DNA of 64,000 nucleotides from positions 106,047 through 170,046 of the forward strand of contig NZ_OCNK01000007.1 of assembly GCF_900230285.1 (NCBI RefSeq), in the 5' to 3' direction. A program made the position numbers and the translations under genes. Position 1 is the first letter of the stretch, and the number at the start of each line of letters is the position of its first letter. Shown one piece after another: positions 35,656 through 43,104 of the stretch. The notes beneath the pieces were generated by a model, which saw only the letters and a list, made by a program, of their open reading frames with translations, was not told the origin of the DNA and searched no databases. Source of the stretch: Blastococcus haudaquaticus. GTDB lineage: Bacteria; Actinomycetota; Actinomycetes; Mycobacteriales; Geodermatophilaceae.

Positions 35656-37065
35656 GTGACGACCACCGGGACGATCCGATCCGCGACCGGCTACCTGCGG
35701 TCCTGGGTGGAGGCCCAGGCGGCGCACCGCCGGGTCCCCGGCGTGCAGGTGGCCATCCGCTCGGGCGACGAGCTGGTGCTGTCGGCTGCCGTGGGCGTGG
35801 CCGACGCGACCACCGGCGCGCCGCTGAGCACCGGGCACCTGTTCCGGATCGCCTCCCACTCGAAGACCTTCACGGCGACGGCGGTGCTGCGGCTCGTCGA
35901 GGCGGGCCACATGCGGCTGGACGATCCCATCGGGCAGTTCGTGCCGGAACTCGAGGACGGCGGTTCGCCGATCGCCCGGGTGACGGTCCGGGAGCTGCTG
36001 GGCCACCAGTCCGGCGTCATCCGGGACGGGCAGGACGGCGACTTCTGGCAGCTCGGCCGGCCGTTCCCCGACCGGTCCGGCGTCGTCGCGGAGGTGCTGC
36101 GGGCCGGGGCGGTGCACCGGCGCAACGAGCACTTCAAGTACTCCAACGTCGGCTATGCACTCCTCGGCCTGGCGATCGAGTCGGTCACCGGCTCCACGTA
36201 CGCCGAGCACCTGCAGGCGTCGGTGCTGGAACCCCTCGGACTGACCCGCACCGGCGCGGAGTACGACCCCGCACGCGCGGAGGAGTACGCCGCCGGGCAC
36301 ACCGGCCTGCTGCTGGGCGAGGACACCCGGCAGACGATCGAGCACGTGGACACCCGGGCGATGGCCGCGGCCACGGGGTTCTGGTCCACGGCGGAGGACC
36401 TCACCGCCTACGGCGCCGCGCACTACCTCGGGGACGAGCGACTGCTCAGCGACGACTCGAAGCGGATCATGCAGCGGCTCGAGTCGATCGTGACCGCCTA
36501 CGGCACCGAGGTGGGCCGTTACGGCGTGGGCATGGCGTTGCAGACCGTGGGCGAGAGGCAGCTGGTCGGGCACAGCGGCGGCTACCCGGGGCACATCACG
36601 CTGACGCTGATCGACCCGGTGGACCGGCTGGTCGTGAGCGTGCTGACGAACGCGATGGACGGGCCGGCGGAGGACCTCGCCGTCGGGCTGGTCAAGGTGA
36701 TCGACGTGGCCCTGACGCCGCGGACGGAGGTGCCCCCACCGCCTGCGGGCGCTCCTCCCCTGGCCTCCTTCACCGGCCGGTTCGCGTCGCTCTGGGGCGT
36801 GCTGGACGTCGCCGAGCTCGGTGGGCGGCTCGTCCTGATCCGCCCGACGCTCACGGACCCCCTGCCCGGTGTCGAGGAGCTGGAGGTGGTGGACGCCTCG
36901 ACGCTGCGAGTCGCGGCCCAGCCGAGCTTCGGCCCAGCCGGTGAACTGGTCCCGGTGCAGCGGGATGCCGACGGACGCGTGGTGTCCCTGCGCTTCGGCG
37001 GCGTGACCAGCCGGCCGGTCGACGAGTTCCGCCGTCTGCGCTCCGGCATGACGCACCTCGCCTGA
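35656..37065 (+). CDS. Serine hydrolase, beta-lactamase/penicillin-binding-protein fold
   Basis: A 469-residue class C beta-lactamase-like esterase/peptidase. SxxK is SHSK (Ser67-Lys70), the Tyr motif is YSN in FKYSNVGYALLGLAIE, and the third motif is HSGG (GHSGGYPGH). A C-terminal lipocalin-like domain (about 365-469) follows as in D-aminopeptidase/EstB relatives. There is no signal peptide with GTG 35656 as start, so it is predicted cytosolic. The next codon upstream region lacks a ribosome site; the GTG fits the N-terminal helix. Substrate unknown. Confidence 0.88.
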   Translation: MTTTGTIRSATGYLRSWVEAQAAHRRVPGVQVAIRSGDELVLSAAVGVADATTGAPLSTGHLFRIASHSKTFTATAVLRLVEAGHMRLDDPIGQFVPELEDGGSPIARVTVRELLGHQSGVIRDGQDGDFWQLGRPFPDRSGVVAEVLRAGAVHRRNEHFKYSNVGYALLGLAIESVTGSTYAEHLQASVLEPLGLTRTGAEYDPARAEEYAAGHTGLLLGEDTRQTIEHVDTRAMAAATGFWSTAEDLTAYGAAHYLGDERLLSDDSKRIMQRLESIVTAYGTEVGRYGVGMALQTVGERQLVGHSGGYPGHITLTLIDPVDRLVVSVLTNAMDGPAEDLAVGLVKVIDVALTPRTEVPPPPAGAPPLASFTGRFASLWGVLDVAELGGRLVLIRPTLTDPLPGVEELEVVDASTLRVAAQPSFGPAGELVPVQRDADGRVVSLRFGGVTSRPVDEFRRLRSGMTHLA

Positions 37066-37078
37066 CCGGGTGGGAGCG

Positions 37079-37993
37079 TCACCGGGTCTGTCCCTCGCGT
37101 TCCCGGTGCACCGCGACCCCGGCGATCACCAGGAGCACCCCGGCGACCTCGACGGGCAGCGGGACCTGTGTCAGGACGACGATGCCGATCACCGTCGCGG
37201 TCGCCGGGAGGAGCGCCACCATGAGCGCATAGGTCGGGCGTGCCAGCCGCGCCATCGCGAGCTGGTCGCAGACGTAGGGGACGACCGAGGACGTGAGGCC
37301 GATCCCGAATCCGGCCATCAGGACCAGCGGGTCGGTGAAGGCCACGGCGGCGTCCGGCACACCGATGGGCAGGGCGACGGCGCAGGCGATCAGCATGGCC
37401 AGGGCGAGGCCGTCGATCCCACGCAGCGCGTCGCTCTGCGCCACGCGGTGCGCCAGGACGACGTAGAGGGCGAAGAGCAGGGCATTCGCGGCGGCGAAGG
37501 CGAGCCCCAGCAGCTCGGCGACGAGGCGGACGTCGGTGAGCAGGTACACCCCGGTGACGGCGAGGCCGAGGGCCGCGATGTTGCGCGGCGTGCGGGCAGC
37601 GAAGGCGGCCAGGGCGACGACGGGCAGGAACTCGATCGCTGCGACGGTACTCAGCGGCAGTCGATCGATCGCGAGGTAGAAGCAGGCGTTCATGGCCGCG
37701 AGAACGGCGCCCCACCCCACGAGGAGGGCGCGCGTGGACCTGTCCACCTGCCGCCACGCACGCCAGGGACGCAGCCACAGCGCGAAGACCAGCGCAGCCG
37801 AGCCGATGCGCAGCCAGGCGACCCCCACTGCGTCGACGCGGGCGAACAGCAGGACCGCGAGAGCCGGCCCCAGGTAGTGGAAGACCGCGCTGACCACGAA
37901 GTACAGGTGCGGCGGAACGCGGTCCGCTCGGCCGGACCGGCTGAGGGGGCCAGTTCCTGCCCCCTGCACCGGTCGCGCGTGGTCCTTCTCCAT
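37079..37993 (-). CDS. EamA/DMT family exporter
   Basis: About ten hydrophobic helices in two EamA halves (FVVSAVFHYLGPALAVLLFA at the start; the second half from about residue 165, GLAFAAANALLFALYVVLAHR), resembling RhtA-type threonine/homoserine exporters. ATG at 37993 (304 residues) is preferred to ATG 38029 because the latter leaves only 26 bases to the divergent regulator. Its divergent partner is an Lrp/AsnC regulator, so export of an amino acid or related metabolite is likely. Inverted CCATGGT/ACCATGG words (37998-38004 and 38025-38031) lie between the genes and may be a regulator site. Confidence 0.88.
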   Translation of the reverse strand: MEKDHARPVQGAGTGPLSRSGRADRVPPHLYFVVSAVFHYLGPALAVLLFARVDAVGVAWLRIGSAALVFALWLRPWRAWRQVDRSTRALLVGWGAVLAAMNACFYLAIDRLPLSTVAAIEFLPVVALAAFAARTPRNIAALGLAVTGVYLLTDVRLVAELLGLAFAAANALLFALYVVLAHRVAQSDALRGIDGLALAMLIACAVALPIGVPDAAVAFTDPLVLMAGFGIGLTSSVVPYVCDQLAMARLARPTYALMVALLPATATVIGIVVLTQVPLPVEVAGVLLVIAGVAVHREREGQTR

Positions 37994-38055
37994 CGCACCA
38001 TGGTCGAAGGACCGGACGCCCGGAACCATGGCGATGTGAAGGCGAGGCGAAGGTC

Positions 38056-38556
38056 ATGGCTGCCTCCAGGTCACCCCGCCCTCCCGCTGGCCTGCCGGAT
38101 GGAAAGTCGCTGCTGGACGACGTCAACCGCCGCCTGCTCGCGGTCCTCTCCGAGGAACCGCGGATGTCCACTGCGGAGCTCGCTCGACGGCTGGGCATGT
38201 CCGGTCCGGCGGTGCGCGAGCGCCTCACCCGGCTGGAAGAGGCCGGCGTGATCCGGGGCTACCGTCTCGACGTCGATCCGGCCGCGCTCGGGCTACCCGT
38301 CACGGCCTGGGTGCGGATCCGCCCCGGACCGGGGCAGCTCACCAAGATCGCCGAGCTGGCCACGGGGCTCCCGGAGGTCAGCGAGTGCCATCGCATCTCC
38401 GGCGAGGACTGCTTCCTGCTCAAGGTGCACGTGTCGACCATCGCGGCCCTAGAAGAGGTGCTGGACCGCTTCCTCCTGCACGGGCAGACCACCAGCTCGT
38501 TCGTCGTCTCGACCCCGGTCCCCGCTCGGCCGCCGGGTCTGCCCTTCTCGACCTGA
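38056..38556 (+). CDS. Lrp/AsnC family transcriptional regulator
   Basis: A 166-residue feast/famine regulator: N-terminal HTH (LLAVLSEEPRMSTAELARRL and AVRERLTRLEEAGVIRGYRL, about 27-75) and a C-terminal RAM ligand-binding domain (VRIRPGPGQLTKIAELATGL; HRISGEDCFLLKVHV). Divergent from the EamA exporter, matching the usual Lrp-like regulator/exporter pair, where an amino acid ligand switches on export. ATG 38056 has a weak GAAGG ribosome site. The 297 bases downstream to the copper ATPase hold no gene, only the operator at 38792-38808. Confidence 0.92.
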   Translation: MAASRSPRPPAGLPDGKSLLDDVNRRLLAVLSEEPRMSTAELARRLGMSGPAVRERLTRLEEAGVIRGYRLDVDPAALGLPVTAWVRIRPGPGQLTKIAELATGLPEVSECHRISGEDCFLLKVHVSTIAALEEVLDRFLLHGQTTSSFVVSTPVPARPPGLPFST

Positions 38557-38791
38557 CCCCGTGGCGGAACTCCTCCGCCGGCGCACCGAGGTCCCCCGGG
38601 CCTCACGCCGCGACCCGCCGGGACCGCGATCTCCAGGCCTGCTCCTGCGGGGAACCCCGGGGCACTGAGCGGCGGCCACACACGTGATCGGCCCCGAGAC
38701 CGGCGACACCTGTTCGGTCGAGACCCATGACGAAGCCGCGGATGCCAGTGGCGCTCCGGCAAACGGCCGCATCCTTCCGACCCCTTCCGGC

Positions 38792-38808
38792 ATACCCCGG
38801 AGGGGTAT
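38792..38808. promoter_or_regulatory. CsoR-type copper operator before the P-type ATPase
   Basis: ATACCCC-GGA-GGGGTAT is a perfect 17-bp inverted repeat of the kind bound by the copper repressor CsoR (TACCC...GGGTA core). A TATAGC -10 candidate begins in its right arm at 38806. No csoR gene is in the window. Confidence 0.7.
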
Positions 38809-38853
38809 AGCGTTCGAAGCGGTAGGACAGCCGGACCGAACGAAGGAGTGGTC

Positions 38854-41355
38854 ATGCCAACTCAGCAGCGGACGGCGGTGCTGGAGGTCTCCGGAGTGCG
38901 CTGGGCCTCGGAGAAAGTCACCGTGGAACGGTTGCTCGGCCGCCGGCCGGGCGTGCTCGCCGTCGACGCCAACACGGTCGGACAGACGGCCACCGTCACC
39001 TACGACCCCGCGCAGACCTCGGTCACCGAGTTGGCCGGTTGGGTGCGCGACTGCGGCTATCACTGCGCCGGACAGTCGGTTCCCCAGCACATGTGCGACC
39101 CCGCAGCCGAGCCAGGCGCCGCGCACGACAGCCAACACGCCCATGTCGTCGCACCGGAGGCGACCGCGCCGACAGCCACCGCGGCCGACGCCGACGACGC
39201 GCACAGCGGGCACGGCGACAACGGCACGGGAGGGCACAGCGCGGCCGGGCACGGCGCTACGCCGCAGGGCATGAGCCCGCACGATGCGATGGGGCATGGC
39301 GGGCACCACGGGTCCATGTCGATGGCCGACATGGCACGCGACATGCGCAACCGGTTCCTCGTCGCAGCGGTGCTGTCGGTGCCCATCCTGTTGTGGTCGC
39401 CGATCGGGCGGGAGGTGCTCGGCTTCGACACCGCCGCCCCGTTCGGGCTGCGTGACGACGTCTTCTCGCTGCTGCTGAGCCTGCCGGTCATCTTCTGGTC
39501 GGCGTGGATCTTCTTCGACGGCGCCTGGCGGGCTCTGCGGGCCCGCACGCTCGACATGATGGTGCTGGTCGCCGTGGCCATCGCGGCCGGCTGGGGCTAC
39601 AGCGTGGTCATCACCCTCACCGGTGGCGGCGAGGTGTTCTACGAGGCCGCAACCGTGCTGACCGCGTTCGTGCTGCTCGGTCACTGGTTCGAGATGCGGG
39701 CCCGCGGCGGGGCGAACGACGCCATCCGCACCCTTCTCGAACTGGCGCCGCCGCGCGCGGTGGTGCTCCGCGACGGACAGCCGGTGGAGATCCCCACGGC
39801 GGAGGTCGTCGTCGGCGATCTGCTGCTGGTCCGGCCCGGCGCGAAGGTCCCGGTGGACGGCGTCGTGGAGGACGGCGAGTCCGAGGTCGACGAGTCGATG
39901 GTGACCGGCGAGAGCCTGCCGGTGCCCAAGGCATCGGGCGAGGAGGTCATCGGCGCGTCGGTCAACACGACCGGCACGCTGCGGGTGCGGGCGACGAAGG
40001 TCGGCTCGGACACCGCGCTGGCGCAGATCGTCAGCCTCGTCCAGCAGGCCCAGGCGTCCAAGGCGCCGGGGCAGCGGCTGGCCGACCGGGCCGCGTTCTG
40101 GCTGGTGCTGGTCGCGCTCATCGGCGGCGCCCTGACCCTCGCGGTCTGGCTGGCCGTCGGGGCGTCGTTGGCCACCGCGATGCTGTTCGCGGTGACGGTC
40201 GTGGTCATCACCTGCCCCGACGCTCTCGGCCTGGCCACCCCGACGGCCATCATGGTCGGCACCGGCCTGGGCGCCCAGCGTGGTGTGCTGTTCAAGAGCG
40301 CGACCGCGCTGGAGACCGCCGCGCACATCACCGCCGTGGCCTTCGACAAGACCGGCACGCTGACCAGGGGCGAGCCCGAGGTCACCGACGTCGTCGTGGA
40401 CGGCAGCGCGGTGGGCCTGGACGAGGACACCGTGCTGGCGCTGGCCGCCGCGGTGGAGCGGGAGTCCGAGCACCCGCTGGCTGCGGCTGTGGCCGCTTAC
40501 GCCGAGGACCGCGGGTTGCCGGCGCTGCCCACCACCGGGTTCCGCAACGTGCCCGGGCACGGCGCCATCGCCCAGGTCGACGGCCGGACCGTCGCCGTGG
40601 GCAACGCCAAGCTGCTGGCCAAGGAGGGCGCCGACCTCGGGCAGCTGGGTGCCCGCCGGGAGGAGCTGGCCGCCGGTGGGCGCACCGCGGTGCTGGTCGC
40701 CGTCGACAGCCACGCCGTCGCCGTCATCGCGCTGGCCGACGCGGTGCGCCCCACGTCGGCCCCGGCCGTCGCAGCTCTGCACGAGGCGGGCGTGCGGGTG
40801 GTGATGATCACCGGGGACAACGCGGCCACCGGCCGGCGCGTCGCCGACAGCCTCGGCATCGACGAGGTCATCGCCGAGGTGCTGCCGGCGGACAAGGCGG
40901 CGAAGATCGCCGAGCTGCAGGCCGGCGGCGCGCGAGTGGCGTTCGTCGGCGACGGCGTGAACGACGCTCCCGCGCTGGCGACCGCCGATGTCGGCATCGC
41001 GATCGGCGCCGGCACCGACGTGGCCATCGAGAGCGCCGACGTGGTCCTGATGACGTCGGATCCCCTCGGTGTGCCGACCGCGCTGACCATCGGCCGCGCG
41101 ACAGTGCGCAAGGAGAAGCAGAACCTCACCTGGGCGGTGGCCTACAACGGGCTGGCGCTGCCGATCGCCGCCGGGGTGTTCGCCTCCTGGGGTCTGGTGC
41201 TGCGCCCGGAGATCGCCGCGCTGACGATGTCGGGGTCGTCGTTCCTGGTGGCGGTGAACGCGCTGCTGCTCAAGCGGCTGCGGCTGCCGGGGACTCCGGC
41301 CGCACCGGCGGCGCGGCCGGCCGCGGCTCCCAAACCGGAGTCGGTGTCCCGCTGA
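38854..41355 (+). CDS. Heavy-metal P1B-type ATPase with CPD motif (copper-type)
   Basis: An 833-residue metal-exporting ATPase. Order: a degenerate HMA-like domain (residues about 8-70; GVRWASEK where the Cys-x-x-Cys should be), a His/Met-rich linker (about 95-160) as in CopB-type pumps, eight membrane helices, TGES actuator, CPD (Cys454-Asp456) in the ion-channel helix instead of CPC or CPH, DKTGTLT (phosphorylated Asp498), SEHPLAAAV and [10 protein letters not shown]. The last helix reads [24 protein letters not shown] five bases before ATG 38854. The CsoR-like operator and DUF305 neighbour suggest copper or silver; the exact ion is uncertain because of CPD. Confidence 0.93.
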   Translation: MPTQQRTAVLEVSGVRWASEKVTVERLLGRRPGVLAVDANTVGQTATVTYDPAQTSVTELAGWVRDCGYHCAGQSVPQHMCDPAAEPGAAHDSQHAHVVAPEATAPTATAADADDAHSGHGDNGTGGHSAAGHGATPQGMSPHDAMGHGGHHGSMSMADMARDMRNRFLVAAVLSVPILLWSPIGREVLGFDTAAPFGLRDDVFSLLLSLPVIFWSAWIFFDGAWRALRARTLDMMVLVAVAIAAGWGYSVVITLTGGGEVFYEAATVLTAFVLLGHWFEMRARGGANDAIRTLLELAPPRAVVLRDGQPVEIPTAEVVVGDLLLVRPGAKVPVDGVVEDGESEVDESMVTGESLPVPKASGEEVIGASVNTTGTLRVRATKVGSDTALAQIVSLVQQAQASKAPGQRLADRAAFWLVLVALIGGALTLAVWLAVGASLATAMLFAVTVVVITCPDALGLATPTAIMVGTGLGAQRGVLFKSATALETAAHITAVAFDKTGTLTRGEPEVTDVVVDGSAVGLDEDTVLALAAAVERESEHPLAAAVAAYAEDRGLPALPTTGFRNVPGHGAIAQVDGRTVAVGNAKLLAKEGADLGQLGARREELAAGGRTAVLVAVDSHAVAVIALADAVRPTSAPAVAALHEAGVRVVMITGDNAATGRRVADSLGIDEVIAEVLPADKAAKIAELQAGGARVAFVGDGVNDAPALATADVGIAIGAGTDVAIESADVVLMTSDPLGVPTALTIGRATVRKEKQNLTWAVAYNGLALPIAAGVFASWGLVLRPEIAALTMSGSSFLVAVNALLLKRLRLPGTPAAPAARPAAAPKPESVSR

Positions 41356-41432
41356 CGACTGCGCAGGGCGTGGGCGGCCCTCCCGGCGAGTGACCGGGCG
41401 GGCCGCCTACGGTGGAGCCGTAGGGGGTGAGC

Positions 41433-41888
41433 ATGGGCGCACGGTTGTGGACAGCACTGCTGCTGCTCGGTGCGGTCGTGTTCATGCACGGGCTGCAGTG
41501 CGCCTCGGCCGACCACCCCGGCGGCACACCGCTGCTGTCCCCCGCTGCGGTCGCCCACGACGTCGACGCGCCCATGGCAGCTGTCTCCGCCGCCATGAGC
41601 GACGCCGGGCACACGACGGCCGGCTCCCCGGCCGTGGGCGGCGTCGACGCCGCGGGCGTCGTGCTGCACGGTCAGACCGACACCTCCGGGCACGGCGGCG
41701 CCGGCCATCTGTGGTCGGTGTGCCTGGCGGTGCTGGCGGCCGGCCTCGCGCTGCTGCTGGGCCTCGCCGTCCGCCGGCTGCTGCGGCTCGGCCGCGCCGC
41801 TGCCCTTCCTGCGTTCACCCGCGCCGCCAGGTCACTGACCGCGTTCCACCCACCGGAGCTCTCTGCCCTCTGCGTCCTGCGGATCTAG
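41433..41888 (+). CDS. DUF6153-like small membrane/secreted protein
   Basis: A 151-residue protein from ATG 41433 (GGGGG five bases upstream). N-terminal hydrophobic segment (LWTALLLLGAVVFMHGLQCA), a central Asp/His/Gly-rich extracytoplasmic loop with several His and Met (APMAAVSAAMSDAGHTT; HGQTDTSGHGGAGH), then a second membrane helix (CLAVLAAGLALLLGLAVRRL). Its placement between a copper ATPase and a DUF305 lipoprotein is typical of actinobacterial copper islands; a metal-binding role is inferred. Assignment to DUF6153 is from recollection of the pattern. Confidence 0.7.
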   Translation: MGARLWTALLLLGAVVFMHGLQCASADHPGGTPLLSPAAVAHDVDAPMAAVSAAMSDAGHTTAGSPAVGGVDAAGVVLHGQTDTSGHGGAGHLWSVCLAVLAAGLALLLGLAVRRLLRLGRAAALPAFTRAARSLTAFHPPELSALCVLRI

Positions 41889-41982
41889 GCCGAACCGCCC
41901 TGCCGCCCGCCCTGCCACCCCTGGTGGCCCGGCGGCGGTTCCGGCACGCCTACATCCCCCTCGAGCAGAGAGAAGCATCGAC

Positions 41983-42624
41983 ATGACCCGCACCACCGCA
42001 CGTCTGCCCCACCTCGCCGGCACCCTCCTCGCCGGCGTCCTCGTCCTCGCCGGATGTGGCGAGGACGGCTCCGACGCCGCGGCATCTGGTCCCACCAGCA
42101 GCGGCGCGGCGTCGGCCAGCGCCAGCGACAGCGCCGACACCGAGCACAACGACGCCGACATCGCCTTCGCGAGCGGCATGGTGCCGCACCACGAAGGCGC
42201 GATCGAGATGGCCCAACTGGCTCCCAGCCGGGCAGCCGACCCCCGCGTGCTGGAGCTGGCCTCCCGCATCGAGGCCGCGCAGGGGCCGGAGATCGACACG
42301 CTCAACGGCTGGCTGGCCGAGTGGGGCGAAGCCGACACGGGCGGTATGGACCACGGCGGCATGGACTCCGGCGGCATGGACCACGGCGGCATGGACTCCA
42401 GCGGCATGGACATGGCCGCGCTGACGAACGCCACCGGCGCCGAGTTCGATCGGCTGTTCCTGCAGCAGATGATCGCCCACCACCGCGGTGCCGTGGAGAT
42501 GGCCGAGAGCGAGCTCGCCGAGGGCCGCGACAGCGACGCCCTGGCGTCGGCCGAGACCATCCGCGACACCCAGGTCGGCGAGATCGCCGAGATGGAGCAA
42601 CTGCTCACCGAGCTCGGCGGCTGA
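41983..42624 (+). CDS. DUF305 lipoprotein with Met/His-rich repeats
   Basis: A 213-residue lipoprotein (lipobox LAGC, Cys25). Two DUF305 helical hairpins carry the signature twice: MVPHHEGAIEMAQL and MIAHHRGAVEMAES. Between them lies a tandem repeat of five-residue units GGMDH/GGMDS (five units, bases 42340-42414) ending SGMDM, rich in Met and His as in extracellular copper-binding proteins. It probably chelates copper at the cell surface, together with the ATPase upstream. A strong terminator follows at once. Confidence 0.9.
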   Translation: MTRTTARLPHLAGTLLAGVLVLAGCGEDGSDAAASGPTSSGAASASASDSADTEHNDADIAFASGMVPHHEGAIEMAQLAPSRAADPRVLELASRIEAAQGPEIDTLNGWLAEWGEADTGGMDHGGMDSGGMDHGGMDSSGMDMAALTNATGAEFDRLFLQQMIAHHRGAVEMAESELAEGRDSDALASAETIRDTQVGEIAEMEQLLTELGG

Positions 42625-42629
42625 CAGGA

Positions 42630-42671
42630 TCCGCGGTGGGGCGAGCGCGTCGGCGCTCACCCCACCGCGGA
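42630..42671 (+). terminator. Strong terminator after the copper operon
   Basis: TCCGCGGTGGGG / CCCCACCGCGGA (12 bp) continued by GAGCGC / GCGCTC after a one-base mismatch, loop GTCG. Confidence 0.85.
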
Positions 42672-42739
42672 ACCGCCCGCTCCCGTCCCGCACCCGGAGC
42701 ACTCGTGCGCTCGTCGCGCTCCGTGCGCAGCGTCCGCGC

Positions 42740-42958
42740 CGCCGTCGCCACCCCGGCGGCAGGGTTCTCCGCTGTCGGACACGGCCCCGGCGCCCGCCGA
42801 CGCCGCACCGGCCGACGGCACCGACGTCCTGCCGTCAGGACACGTGCACCGCCTGGCCCAGGACCCCGGTGACGGCGCACTGCTGGTGCCACGCACCAGA
42901 CCCTCGTCGAAGTCGGCGAGGACGGCACCGCGAAAGCAGAGCCGCCCCGACCTCCGAA
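42740..42958 (+). pseudogene. Remnant of an F510_1955-type glycosylhydrolase-like gene
   Basis: In one frame the bases read DVLPSGHVHRLAQDPGDGAL, and after a one-base shift THQTLVEVGEDGTAKAEP. Together these match the start of F510_1955 family proteins (HVHGLxxDPxDGxLyvATHxGLxxVxxDG), which often accompany DUF305 and copper genes. The rest of the gene (about 250 codons) is missing; a hairpin and IS-like repeats follow. Boundaries are approximate. The match is from memory of the family, not a search. Confidence 0.55.
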
Positions 42959-42972
42959 GAGGGCCGGGGCGG
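42942..42972. terminator. Hairpin in the copper-nrdJ interval
   Basis: CCGCCCCG (42942-42949) and CGGGGCGG (42965-42972) with an inner CCTC/GAGG stem and CGAA tetraloop. Could terminate nrdJ (minus strand, 133 bases downstream of its stop). Confidence 0.55.
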
Positions 42973-43021
42973 CTGGAACTGTGTGCCGAGTTCGCAATCG
43001 CTGCCAACGTGGCAAGAAGCG

Positions 43022-43104
43022 TCAGTGGCAGTCCCGCTGACATGTCGGCGAGCCTGCCGGGACATCAGGCGGGAATTCCGCTGACATCCCGGCAAGCCTC
43101 GACA
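43022..43104. repeat. Clustered direct and inverted repeats, possible mobile-element end
   Basis: Two copies of CCGCTGACAT-n-n-CGGC-r-AGCCT (from about 43034 and 43077) and an imperfect 40-bp inverted repeat centred on GAATTC, running from TGCCGGGACATCAG to CTGACATCCCGGCA. Just before them a TGCCA-n3-TGGCA palindrome occurs (about 43003-43015). Such subterminal repeats are typical of IS ends; no transposase is present. Confidence 0.4.
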
